A DNA stretch of 40,787 nucleotides from Bacteroidales bacterium (GTDB lineage Bacteria > Bacteroidota > Bacteroidia > Bacteroidales > UBA932), in assembly GCA_024402025.1 (NCBI GenBank), contig JAKSJY010000005.1, positions 1 through 40,787 on the forward strand. Reading direction: 5' to 3'. Both the position numbers and the translations under genes were made by a program. Under the pieces are notes generated by a model. The model did not search any database. It was given only the letters and a program-made list of their open reading frames with translations, and was not told where the DNA came from. The first letter of the stretch is position 1; each line of letters opens with the position of its first letter. Below, piece after piece: positions 29,590-36,345 of the stretch.

Positions 29590-29780
29590 CATCAGACAGG
29601 ATTCGGGCTATATCCTGCTCGACGAGCTCTCCAAACCCCTTCATCAGACAGAATTCCCGCCAAATCCTGCTCGACAAGCCCTCCAAACCCCTTCATCAGA
29701 CAGAAAACGGGCCAAATCCTGCTCGACGAGCCCTTCAAAGCCCTCCGTCAGACAGAATTCCCGGCAAATCCGGCTCGACG
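29590..29780. repeat. 52-bp tandem repeat array (3 full copies plus a partial one)
   Basis: Units start at 29590, 29642, 29694 and 29746, exactly 52 bp apart. Each opens with CATCAGACAG or CGTCAGACAG, then carries a conserved AAATCCTGCTCGAC-like core (TATATCC in unit 1), and the full units end with CAAACCCCTT or a close variant. The fourth copy breaks off after about 35 bp. Units 1 and 3 contain GCTCGACGAGC, which can fold on itself. There are no unique spacers, so this is not a CRISPR array. Confidence 0.85.
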
Positions 29781-29855
29781 GGATCAATGTCGAAGACGGT
29801 CTGGACCTGGAAGGGGCTGGATGGCAGTGTGACCTCATTCTGTTTCCGGCATTCT

Positions 29856-29932
29856 CTGCGGGCAGTGCGGTTTTGAGAACCGGGTCCCCGGAGCAAGTCT
29901 CCGACCCAATTTCAAAACCGCACTGCCCGCAG
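29856..29932. repeat. 77-nt hairpin with a 21-bp perfect stem
   Basis: The left arm starts at 29856 with CTGCGGGCAGTGCGGTTTTG and the right arm ends at 29932 with its reverse complement; the match is 21 bp without mismatch. After a few mismatches, GGGT/ACCC and CGGAG/CTCCG extend it toward a five-base loop (CAAGT). No U-run follows. Confidence 0.8.
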
Positions 29933-29955
29933 GTATGCCATCCGGTTCTGCGCTC

Positions 29956-29979
29956 CGCCGGGAACCTTCGGCTCCGGCG
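29956..29979. repeat. CGCCGG/CCGGCG hairpin
   Basis: A 6-bp GC stem closes a 12-nt loop containing CTTCGG. It lies 23 bp after the 77-nt hairpin. Confidence 0.5.
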
Positions 29980-30041
29980 TCCCTCCCTCCGGCCCCTTCC
30001 AGGCCCTGACCTCTATGTAACAGGATTGACCCGAAGGACGA

Positions 30042-30049
30042 CAAAAGTA
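30042..30049 (-). promoter_or_regulatory. minus-strand -7 box inside the structured block
   Basis: The minus strand reads TACTTTTG, an exact TAnnTTTG match identical to the tRNA-Gln box at 30238-30245. Transcription from it would run leftward through all hairpins and the 52-bp array. A TTTG at the 19-bp distance is not seen, so strength is uncertain. Confidence 0.4.
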
Positions 30050-30125
30050 AATAATTCTCAGAGCCTGAACACAGGGTTTTGCAGGTGAGTCGAGGCCGGA
30101 TGAAGAAGTATAAAAAAAGGAAATG

Positions 30126-30155
30126 AAAAAGGCGACCGGAAACGATCGCCTTTTT
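30126..30155 (-). terminator. rho-independent terminator after tRNA-Gln
   Basis: AAAAAGGCGA and TCGCCTTTTT form a 10-bp stem around a 10-nt loop. The minus strand ends in a T-run, and the element lies 3 bp past the 3' end of tRNA-Gln. T-runs on both strands make it potentially bidirectional. Confidence 0.85.
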
Positions 30156-30157
30156 TG

Positions 30158-30228
30158 TTGAGATAGAAGGATTCGAACCCTCACTGACAGAGCCAGAATC
30201 TGTAGTGCTACCATTACACCATATCTCA
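30158..30228 (-). tRNA. tRNA-Gln (CTG)
   Basis: The minus strand folds as a complete cloverleaf: acceptor TGAGATA/TATCTCA, a D arm closed by GTG/CAC, anticodon stem ACAGA/TCTGT with loop TTCTGGC (anticodon CTG, codon CAG), and T arm GAGGG-TTCGAAT-CCTTC with one G-T pair. The discriminator base is A. CCA is not encoded. It has its own promoter and terminator. Confidence 0.95.
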
Positions 30229-30237
30229 ATGGGAGTG

Positions 30238-30268
30238 CAAAAGTACTATTCTTTACGGAAAATCCAAA
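30238..30268 (-). promoter_or_regulatory. tRNA-Gln promoter (-33/-7)
   Basis: On the minus strand TTTG (30268-30265) and TACTTTTG (30245-30238) are separated by 19 bp, the same arrangement as at the tRNA-Leu gene. The tRNA 5' end is 9 bp downstream of the -7 box. Confidence 0.75.
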
Positions 30269-30286
30269 AATTTTTTTCAGGAATCG

Positions 30287-30769
30287 TCATTCCTGATTGC
30301 GGATACTGACAACCGCCCATACTGCGCAGCCCTCTTCGCGGCCCACGAATCCGAGGTGCTCCGTGGTAGTGGCCTTTACGCTTACCCTGTCGGAGCTGAC
30401 TTCCATCACGTCAGCAAGACAGGAACGCATCTCCGTTATGTGCGGTGCAAGTTTCGGGGCTTGGAGGGCGATGGTGATGTCGGCATTGACCAGTTCCCAG
30501 CCTGCGGCAAGTATCCTTCCGTAGACCTCCTTGAGCAGAAGCTTGCTGTCAATCCCCTTGTACCTGGGATCGTTGTCCGGGAAAAGGTGCCCGATGTCTC
30601 CCAGTGCGAGGGCTCCAAGTAGTGCATCGCAGAGAGCGTGGATGGCCACGTCGCCGTCCGAATGGGCGATGAATCCTTTTTCTCCGGGGATGTTTATCCC
30701 GCACAGCCACATCTTCAGACCTTCGCCAATCCGATGCACGTCATAACCTTGTCCTGTCCTGAATTCCAT
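30287..30769 (-). CDS. ispF: 2-C-methyl-D-erythritol 2,4-cyclodiphosphate synthase (IspF)
   Basis: 160 aa, standard for IspF, which forms the cyclic diphosphate in the MEP isoprenoid pathway and works as a trimer. The ATG at 30769 gives the family start 'RTGQGYDVHRIG'. The zinc ligands D10, H12 and H44 are present ('GYDVH', 'AHSDGDVAIH'), as are 'GDIGHLFPDNDP' and the C-terminal 'KATTTEHLGFVGREEGCAV'. The in-frame extension to 31069 would run antisense into the next gene and is rejected. A -7 box ends 5 nt before the ATG. With the prenyl synthase at 13506 it shows that isoprenoids come from the MEP route. Confidence 0.98.
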   Translation of the reverse strand: MEFRTGQGYDVHRIGEGLKMWLCGINIPGEKGFIAHSDGDVAIHALCDALLGALALGDIGHLFPDNDPRYKGIDSKLLLKEVYGRILAAGWELVNADITIALQAPKLAPHITEMRSCLADVMEVSSDRVSVKATTTEHLGFVGREEGCAVWAVVSIRNQE

Positions 30770-30774
30770 ATCTG

Positions 30775-30782
30775 CAAAAATA
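30775..30782 (-). promoter_or_regulatory. -7 promoter box for ispF
   Basis: The minus strand reads TATTTTTG (TAnnTTTG), with 5 nt to the ATG at 30769. The expected start site is at or next to the start codon. Confidence 0.5.
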
Positions 30783-30794
30783 CTCTTTTTTTCG

Positions 30795-30802
30795 TACATT
30801 TG
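30795..30802 (+). promoter_or_regulatory. -7 promoter box for the flippase-like gene
   Basis: TACATTTG matches TAnnTTTG and lies 7 nt before the ATG at 30810. It is back to back with the ispF box in a 40-bp divergent spacer. Confidence 0.5.
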
Positions 30803-30809
30803 TAGCAAT

Positions 30810-31766
30810 ATGCCGAAGACCGGGAAAATACTGAAGTACCTGGCGTGCGCTGCGGTGGCGCTGCTCTGCGTGTGGCTCGTCGCTGCCAGGGTGGAATGGC
30901 GTCCGTTTGCCGACAACCTGATGCGTACGGACTGGGCGTTCATGTTCTTTTTCGCCGCGGCGTCGGTGGTGGCCCTGGTGCTGAGAGCCCTCAGGTGGAG
31001 GCTGCTGCTCAGGGCTGTGGAGCCCGAGGTCGGAACGCTCCGGGTGTGGGACGCCATCAATGTCGGCAATCTGGTGAACGTGGCCCTGCCCGGTGCGGGT
31101 GAGCTGCTGCGCTGCGGCTATGCGTCCCGCAGGAATTCCTATGACAGGACGCTTGGGACGATAGTCGTGGAGCGGGCGTGGGATGTGCTGATGATAGTGG
31201 TGCTGATGGCGGTGACGGCGCTTGTCGGAATGAAGACTTACGGCAGCTTCATCCGGGACAGCTTTTCCGTCAGGCCGGAACTGCTCCGCTGTGCGTTGGG
31301 GGCTGCAGTGCTCCTGGCGCTGGGAATGGTCGTGGTCGTCCGTTACAGGGACAGAAAACCTTTCGACAGGGTGGCATCCGCATTGAGGGGAGTGTGGCAG
31401 GGAATCTGTTCCATCGGGAAGACGGAGCACAAGACCCTGTTCGCGCTGTACACGGTGGGGATATGGGCGATGTACATATTGATGAGCTGGTTTGCAATCA
31501 AGGCTGTGCCCGGACTTTCGGGCCTTACGTTCGGGGATGCCGTTTTCATCTCCATCGTCGGCAACCTTGCATCCGTTATTCCGGTGCCTTCCGGGGTCGG
31601 GCCCTACCACTACCTGATGATGCTCGTCCTGGGGTCGCTGTTCGCAGTCCCGGACGAAACGGGGGTGCTTTTTGCAGTCCTTTGCCACGAAGGGCATACG
31701 ATAGTGATAATAGTGCTGGGCATAGTGTCCTGGCTTGCATTGACATTGAGAAAAAAATCTTGCTGA
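30810..31766 (+). CDS. flippase-like/lysylphosphatidylglycerol synthase TM-domain protein (UPF0104)
   Basis: 318 aa membrane protein with about eight hydrophobic segments. Family motifs of PF03706 are present: 'ALRWRLLLRAVEP' near 60-72, 'AINVGNLVNVALPGAGELLRCGYASRR' near 82-108, 'VVERAWDVLMIVVL' and 'PVPSGVGPYHYLMM' near 257-270. There is no synthetase domain, so it is the stand-alone transmembrane type, thought to move lipid-linked molecules across the inner membrane in some lineages. Its substrate is unknown. A small membrane protein gene follows 1 nt after its stop. Confidence 0.9.
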   Translation: MPKTGKILKYLACAAVALLCVWLVAARVEWRPFADNLMRTDWAFMFFFAAASVVALVLRALRWRLLLRAVEPEVGTLRVWDAINVGNLVNVALPGAGELLRCGYASRRNSYDRTLGTIVVERAWDVLMIVVLMAVTALVGMKTYGSFIRDSFSVRPELLRCALGAAVLLALGMVVVVRYRDRKPFDRVASALRGVWQGICSIGKTEHKTLFALYTVGIWAMYILMSWFAIKAVPGLSGLTFGDAVFISIVGNLASVIPVPSGVGPYHYLMMLVLGSLFAVPDETGVLFAVLCHEGHTIVIIVLGIVSWLALTLRKKSC

Positions 31767-31767
31767 T

Positions 31768-32070
31768 ATGGGAATGTTCAACTGGTTTGGTGAGAGCGAA
31801 CACCGCGTCTTCAATTACAGGCCCCGGTATTACGACAAAGCCGAGGAGGAAAGGAAGCAGAAATTCTCCAGGGTCGACGGCACCTTCGACAAGCAGAAGG
31901 AGGAGGGTACCTATGTGCCCGGCTCCTATCTGCGAGGCTCGATGAGGGACGGGCACTACAGCCGGACAAAGTCCCATTCCAACAAGGCTCAGAACATAAT
32001 CGGCATCGTCGGACTGATTCTGGTGGTGCTGGTATTGCTTTACATTGCAAAATTCTATACTCTGTTATGA
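31768..32070 (+). CDS. small C-terminally anchored membrane protein of unknown function
   Basis: 100 aa. The first ~70 residues are hydrophilic and aromatic/basic ('FNWFGESEHRVFNYRPRYYDKAEEERKQKF', 'GSYLRGSMRDGHYSR'); residues about 76-96 are a single hydrophobic helix ('IIGIVGLILVVLVLLYIA'). This looks like a tail-anchored or N-in inner-membrane protein. I do not recognise a named family, though short proteins of this shape occur in Bacteroidota. It sits between the flippase-like gene (1-nt gap) and the tsaC-type gene (4-nt overlap), which supports a real gene. Confidence 0.8.
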   Translation: MGMFNWFGESEHRVFNYRPRYYDKAEEERKQKFSRVDGTFDKQKEEGTYVPGSYLRGSMRDGHYSRTKSHSNKAQNIIGIVGLILVVLVLLYIAKFYTLL

Positions 32071-32633
32071 TGGACAGGAATGTGCAGGAAACAGTTTCCG
32101 CCCTGAAGGAGAGGAAACTTATACTTTACCCCACCGACACGGTCTGGGGGATAGGCTGCGACGCCACCGATGAGGAGGCCGTGAAAAAAGTGTTCGCCCT
32201 CAAGAAACGCAGCGAGGCGAAATCGCTCGTGCTGCTGGCCGCGGACCTCGATATGGTCGCGAGGTACATAAAGGAAATACCCCAGATGGCAATCCAGCTT
32301 GTCGAGGTCAATGACGCTCCGATGACGATCATCTATCCAGGCGCAATGGGCATCGCACCCAGCGCGGTCGCGCAGGACGGAACCGTTGGAATAAGAATCC
32401 CGATGAACGATTTCTGCGTGGAGGTGATACGCCGCTTCGGACGGCCGATAGTGTCCACTTCGGCGAACATATCCGGGCAGAGCGCCCCTTCCTGCTTTGC
32501 CGAAATCTCGGAAGAAATAAAGGCCGGAGTCGACTACACGGTCGATCCTTCGCTGGAGAAGACATCCACCGGAAAGGCCAGCCAGATAATAAAGATAGGC
32601 CTGAAGGGAGAGGTCGAAATAATCAGGGCGTAA
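32067..32633 (+). CDS. L-threonylcarbamoyladenylate synthase (Sua5/YciO/YrdC family)
   Basis: 188 aa, the short TsaC/YrdC type without a Sua5 C-terminal domain. It makes threonylcarbamoyl-AMP from threonine, bicarbonate and ATP for the tRNA t6A37 modification. The fold motifs are 'LILYPTDTVWGIGCDA' at 18-33, 'FALKKRSEAKSLVLLA' at about 43-58 (the basic pocket), 'GTVGIRIP' near 105-112 and 'PIVSTSANISGQSAP' near 126-140. YciO paralogues share these, so a YciO role cannot be excluded. The stop overlaps mutL as TAATG. Confidence 0.93.
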   Translation: MMDRNVQETVSALKERKLILYPTDTVWGIGCDATDEEAVKKVFALKKRSEAKSLVLLAADLDMVARYIKEIPQMAIQLVEVNDAPMTIIYPGAMGIAPSAVAQDGTVGIRIPMNDFCVEVIRRFGRPIVSTSANISGQSAPSCFAEISEEIKAGVDYTVDPSLEKTSTGKASQIIKIGLKGEVEIIRA

Positions 32634-34408
32634 TGGGCAGACTTCAGGTACTTTCATCCCAGTTGGCGAATATGATTGCCGCCGGAGAGGTCGTGGGACG
32701 GCCTGCTTCGGTGGTGAAGGAACTGATGGAGAACTCGCTGGATGCGGGGGCGTCTTCGGTTGACGTCATCATCACCGATGCGGGCCGCACCAGTATCCAG
32801 GTTGTCGACAACGGTTGCGGGATGTCCCCTGAAGACGCTCTCCTGTGCTTCGAGAGGCACGCCACGTCCAAAATTTCGTCCCCGGAGGACTTGGAATCCA
32901 TTTCCACTTTCGGATTCAGGGGCGAGGCGCTTCCTTCCATCGCCGCAGTGGCCGAGGTCGTGCTGAAAACGCGCCGCAGCGGGGATGAGACTGCCGTGAA
33001 GGTGGAGACGGGCAGTTTCTCGCAGATGACCCGGTCTTTCTGCCAGGCCCCCGTCGGGACCAGCATCTCGGTCAGGAACCTTTTCTACAACACTCCTGCC
33101 AGGCGCAAGTTCCTCAAGAGCGACAACATCGAATTCAGGCACATCATAAACGAATTCACGCACATTGCCCTGACCCGCCCGGACGTATCTTTCTCCCTGA
33201 CGCACAATGGCAGCACTGTGCTGTCCGTGCGCAAGGCCAAATCCGTCAAGTTCAGGATCCTGGACCTTCTCGGAGAGAGCGTGGTGGGCGACATCGTCGA
33301 TTTGTCGGGGGATTCGTCCCTTGTAAGGATAAGCGGTTTCACGGGACGTCCCGAGTCTTCCCGCAAGTCCCAGCCGAACCAGTTCTTCTTCGTGAACGGA
33401 AGATATTTCAGAAGCCCGTACCTCCATAAGGCAGTGATGAACGCGTACGCCGATTTCATTCCCGATGGGGTCAGTCCGGCATATATCATTTTCCTCGAGG
33501 TCGATCCGGGCAGTGTCGATGTGAACATTTCGCCGACCAAGTCGGAGGTCAAGTTCGAGGAGGATGCCGCCGTTTTCCAGGCCATCTACGCCTGTGTGCG
33601 CAGTTCCCTTGGGCGTAACGGCTTTTCCGACAGCCTTGATTTCGATGCGGAAGGTGCGGCGAAGCTTCCCGAGTTGGGACGAAGCTTCGAGGAGTACAGA
33701 CCGGTGGCGATAGAGCCTTCGGCATCCTTCGACCCCCTGTACAATCCATTCGACGTCACACCCGGAGGCTGGTCGTCCGGAAAGGAGGATGCGTCGGCGC
33801 TTTTCGAGGGAGTCCTTCCCGCTGCGCCCAAGGAGTCCGCACCTGCTGACCCGCTGGTTGTAAAGGGCCGCTTCATAGTGGTGGAGTCCAATTCCGGGAT
33901 GATGGTGGTGGACGCCAGGAAGGCCGGTCAGAGAATACTTTACGAGCAGGCTCTCAGAAGCCTCAGAAGCGGGGAGGAGCATATCACCCAGAAGGTGATG
34001 TTCCCAGTCCAGGTCCAGGTGGGACCCGCCCCGCGTCTGCTTTTCGATGAAAACTCCGAGATCCTGCGCTCTCTCGGCTTTGACATTTCCCCCATTGGGA
34101 ATGACACCATCGCCGTAGGCGGAGTCCCCGAGGGTTTCGAAGGCAGCGAACAGGCGATACACGACATGGTCGGCGACCTTCTCGGAGTGCTTGCAGTGGA
34201 TCCGCACGGCTTGCCTGAGATAATGCATAGCAACATGGCTTCGAAATTCAGTGCGATGGCGGCCCGGCATTTCGCTCCGATTGCCAATAAGTCACAGGCA
34301 CAGTCTTTGCTCGAAGACCTGTTCGGTTGCGAGAATTCCGAGACCACCCCGTCCGGAAGCCGCATCACCTGGATAATTGATATTGACGAACTGGAAAAGA
34401 AATTCTGA
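32633..34408 (+). CDS. mutL: DNA mismatch repair protein MutL
   Basis: 591 aa. The GHKL ATPase domain is intact: E30 and N34 in 'KELMENSLDAGA', 'DNGCGM' at 59-64 and 'STFGFRGEAL'. A linker (about 340-410) leads to the C-terminal dimerisation domain. There the usual endonuclease metal motif DQHAxxERI is replaced by 'DARKAGQRI' (D427-Q433), and the final CPHGRP-like motif reads 'TPSGSRI'. The protein thus probably binds MutS and ATP but lacks the standard nicking site. The ATG overlaps the upstream stop by one base and the stop overlaps the rhomboid start (TGATG). Confidence 0.95.
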   Translation: MGRLQVLSSQLANMIAAGEVVGRPASVVKELMENSLDAGASSVDVIITDAGRTSIQVVDNGCGMSPEDALLCFERHATSKISSPEDLESISTFGFRGEALPSIAAVAEVVLKTRRSGDETAVKVETGSFSQMTRSFCQAPVGTSISVRNLFYNTPARRKFLKSDNIEFRHIINEFTHIALTRPDVSFSLTHNGSTVLSVRKAKSVKFRILDLLGESVVGDIVDLSGDSSLVRISGFTGRPESSRKSQPNQFFFVNGRYFRSPYLHKAVMNAYADFIPDGVSPAYIIFLEVDPGSVDVNISPTKSEVKFEEDAAVFQAIYACVRSSLGRNGFSDSLDFDAEGAAKLPELGRSFEEYRPVAIEPSASFDPLYNPFDVTPGGWSSGKEDASALFEGVLPAAPKESAPADPLVVKGRFIVVESNSGMMVVDARKAGQRILYEQALRSLRSGEEHITQKVMFPVQVQVGPAPRLLFDENSEILRSLGFDISPIGNDTIAVGGVPEGFEGSEQAIHDMVGDLLGVLAVDPHGLPEIMHSNMASKFSAMAARHFAPIANKSQAQSLLEDLFGCENSETTPSGSRITWIIDIDELEKKF

Positions 34409-35121
34409 TGCAATACTACGAGAGAAGAGGCTTCATGGCCAATGTACCCCCTGTCACGCGGACGCTGATTTTTGTCAACCTCCTGTTCTTTGCGGCATAT
34501 CTGCTCAACAAGGAGTTTATGGTCAACGCCTTTGCCCTGTTCTATCCCGCCAGCAGGTATTTCCATATCTGGCAGATTGTCACGCATATGTTCATGCACG
34601 GCGGGTTCTGGCATATTTTCTTCAATATGTATGCCCTTTACATCTTCGGCTCCGTGGTCGAGCAGACCATAGGCTCGAGGAAATTCGCTCTGTTCTATTT
34701 CATCTGCGGCCTGGGAGCCGTCGCCCTGCATCTCGGCACGCAGTATATCGAGGCCAGCACCTTCATCTCCCAGATGTCGGACACTTCGCTTTCCCCCGAG
34801 AAGATTCAGGCTGCCTCCAGAGCCTACTCCGTAATCCTCCATACTCCTACGGTCGGCGCTTCCGGCGCGATTTACGGACTCCTGATGGGTTACGCGCTTC
34901 TTTATCCCAACAACACCCTCACGCTCATCTTCCCTCCCGTGACATTGAGCGCCAGGACCTGGGTGATTGTCTTCGCCGCCATCGAACTGTTCACCGGCAT
35001 CAGCGGCTGGGTTGACGGTGTCGCTCATTTCGCGCACCTCGGAGGTATGCTCATCGGTTGGGCAATGATTTCCATCTGGCGCAGGAAGGGGACGCTTTTC
35101 AACGGTTATCAGCGCTGGTAA
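34408..35121 (+). CDS. rhomboid family intramembrane serine protease
   Basis: 237 aa with about six transmembrane helices. The catalytic dyad is S152 in 'GASG' and H210 in 'HFAHLGG'; the 'HMFMHGGFWHIFFNMYAL' helix near 60-78 supplies the conserved His/Asn of the oxyanion site. An insertion of about 30 polar residues (113-143) lies between helices, as in Bacteroidota homologues. It cleaves single-pass membrane proteins; the substrate is unknown. It overlaps mutL by one base; rsmE follows after 1 nt. Confidence 0.96.
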   Translation: MQYYERRGFMANVPPVTRTLIFVNLLFFAAYLLNKEFMVNAFALFYPASRYFHIWQIVTHMFMHGGFWHIFFNMYALYIFGSVVEQTIGSRKFALFYFICGLGAVALHLGTQYIEASTFISQMSDTSLSPEKIQAASRAYSVILHTPTVGASGAIYGLLMGYALLYPNNTLTLIFPPVTLSARTWVIVFAAIELFTGISGWVDGVAHFAHLGGMLIGWAMISIWRRKGTLFNGYQRW

Positions 35122-35122
35122 T

Positions 35123-35845
35123 ATGGAGATATTCTACTCGTCCGACATCACTGCGACCACCGCCACTCTCGGCCACGAGGAATCCAACCACTGCGTCAGG
35201 GTTCTGCGCCACCGTCCGGGCGACCGCATCCTTGTCATCGACGGCGAGGGAACGATGTACGAGTGTGACCTCCTTTCGGCGGATGCCGACTGCGCGTGCG
35301 CTTCCGTCGTATCGGTCCATCCCCACTGGGGCTGCCACCCCTACCGCCTCACTATGGCCGTCTGCCCGACAAAGAACCCCGACCGCTACGAGTGGTTTGC
35401 GGAGAAAGCCACCGAAATAGGAGTGGATACGATAGTGCCTGTCATCGGTGACAGGTCGGAGCGCAAGGTCTTCAAGCCGGAGCGTGTGCGCCGCATTCTT
35501 CTCAGCGCGGCGAAACAGTCCCTTAAGGGTGCCGTCCCTGCGTGTGCGGATCCGGTCGGGGTGAAGGAGTTCATATCCGGTGCGCCGGAGGATGCGCTCA
35601 AACTCATTGCATATTGTTTCGAGGATGATTCCCAACCCCGCGTAAGCATCAGGCAGGCTCTCTGCGATGTTCCGGAAGGCGGGGATATCATCGTTCTCAT
35701 CGGCCCGGAAGGCGATTTTTCCCCGCAGGAGGTTGCTCTTGCCCTCGAATGCGGGTTCAAACCTGTCCATCTCGGGAATTCCCGGCTTCGCACCGAAACG
35801 GCGGCGCTCACTGCGGTGCAGGCGGCTTATCTTAGATTTATGTAA
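35123..35845 (+). CDS. rsmE: 16S rRNA (uracil-1498-N3)-methyltransferase RsmE
   Basis: 240 aa SPOUT-class enzyme that makes m3U1498 in 16S rRNA. The N-terminal PUA-like part has 'HCVRVLRHRPGDRI' at 23-36. The knotted SAM site is formed by 'GPEGDFS' at 194-200 and 'LGNSRLRTETAA' at 217-228. 'EKATEIGVDTIVPV' in the middle is also typical. Metallophosphoesterase follows after 2 nt. Confidence 0.97.
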   Translation: MEIFYSSDITATTATLGHEESNHCVRVLRHRPGDRILVIDGEGTMYECDLLSADADCACASVVSVHPHWGCHPYRLTMAVCPTKNPDRYEWFAEKATEIGVDTIVPVIGDRSERKVFKPERVRRILLSAAKQSLKGAVPACADPVGVKEFISGAPEDALKLIAYCFEDDSQPRVSIRQALCDVPEGGDIIVLIGPEGDFSPQEVALALECGFKPVHLGNSRLRTETAALTAVQAAYLRFM

Positions 35846-35847
35846 GG

Positions 35848-36345
35848 ATGTATATAGGACTCGTCAGCGACACCCACGGGGTCTGGGACCCCGAATTCGA
35901 AGAGTTTCTCTCTCCCTGCGACGTGTTGTGGCATGCCGGAGACTGGGGTGGCAGCGTGGAGTTCACGAAAAGGATTTCATCCTTCAAGCCCGTGGTCGGG
36001 GTCCACGGCAACTGCGACGGCCAGGACATTCGGCTTGTATATCCCCGTTACCGTTTTTTCGATTGCGAGGGCGCCAGCGTGCTGATTACGCACATCGGAG
36101 GCTATCCCGGCCACTTCGACCCCCACGCGAAGGCTCTGATAGAATCGCTCCGTCCCGGGATTTTTGTCTGCGGGCATTCCCATATCCTCAAGGTGATGTA
36201 CGACAGTCACTACAATATGCTCTGCATAAATCCCGGAGCTGCGGGAAAACAGGGGTGGCACGTGGTGCGTACGGCTTTGAGGTTCAAATTGGAGGACGGG
36301 GAAGTGAAAGATATGGAAGTATTCAATCTGCAACATGAAAACTAA
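35848..36345 (+). CDS. YfcE-like metallophosphoesterase
   Basis: 165 aa calcineurin-like phosphoesterase. The metal motifs are complete: 'SDTHG' at 7-11, 'HAGDW' near 29-33, 'GVHGNCD' near 51-57, 'ITHIGG' and 'CGHSH'. This is the YfcE/MJ0936 group, which hydrolyses phosphodiesters in vitro; the physiological substrate is unknown. The last 11 nt overlap radA. Confidence 0.95.
   Translation: MYIGLVSDTHGVWDPEFEEFLSPCDVLWHAGDWGGSVEFTKRISSFKPVVGVHGNCDGQDIRLVYPRYRFFDCEGASVLITHIGGYPGHFDPHAKALIESLRPGIFVCGHSHILKVMYDSHYNMLCINPGAAGKQGWHVVRTALRFKLEDGEVKDMEVFNLQHEN

Larger units (their letters stand above)
29376..30089. repeat. noncoding block bounded by imperfect terminal inverted repeats
   Basis: The left end (29376-29403) and the reverse complement of the right end (30063-30089) share CTCAC-TGCAAAACCC-GTGTT and a final AGGC, with two substitutions and a small indel. 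The 714 bp between hold several strong hairpins and a 52-bp tandem array. No reading frame is convincing: the repeat length is not a multiple of three, and the frames lack family features. It could be a non-autonomous mobile element or a large structured RNA whose ends pair. No target-site duplication or transposase is visible. Confidence 0.6.

Noticed and set aside
29377..29592. 71-residue minus-strand frame ending in the left inverted repeat
   Set aside because: It runs through two hairpins, and its sequence matches no protein family I know; RNA or DNA structure explains the region better.
29590..29780. CRISPR array
   Set aside because: The units are contiguous and have no unique spacers, and no cas gene is present.
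29503..30088. Plus-strand open frames through the 52-bp array and the large hairpin
   Set aside because: The repeat period is not a multiple of three, the encoded sequence is Pro/Ser/Arg-rich without domains, and no promoter or start context fits.
29373..30157. RNase P RNA, tmRNA or SRP RNA
   Set aside because: Their conserved sequence landmarks are not found on either strand.
30126..30228. tRNA-Gln 3' end as a phage or element attachment site
   Set aside because: No integrase and no second copy of the tRNA 3' end is present in the window; the terminator directly follows the tRNA.
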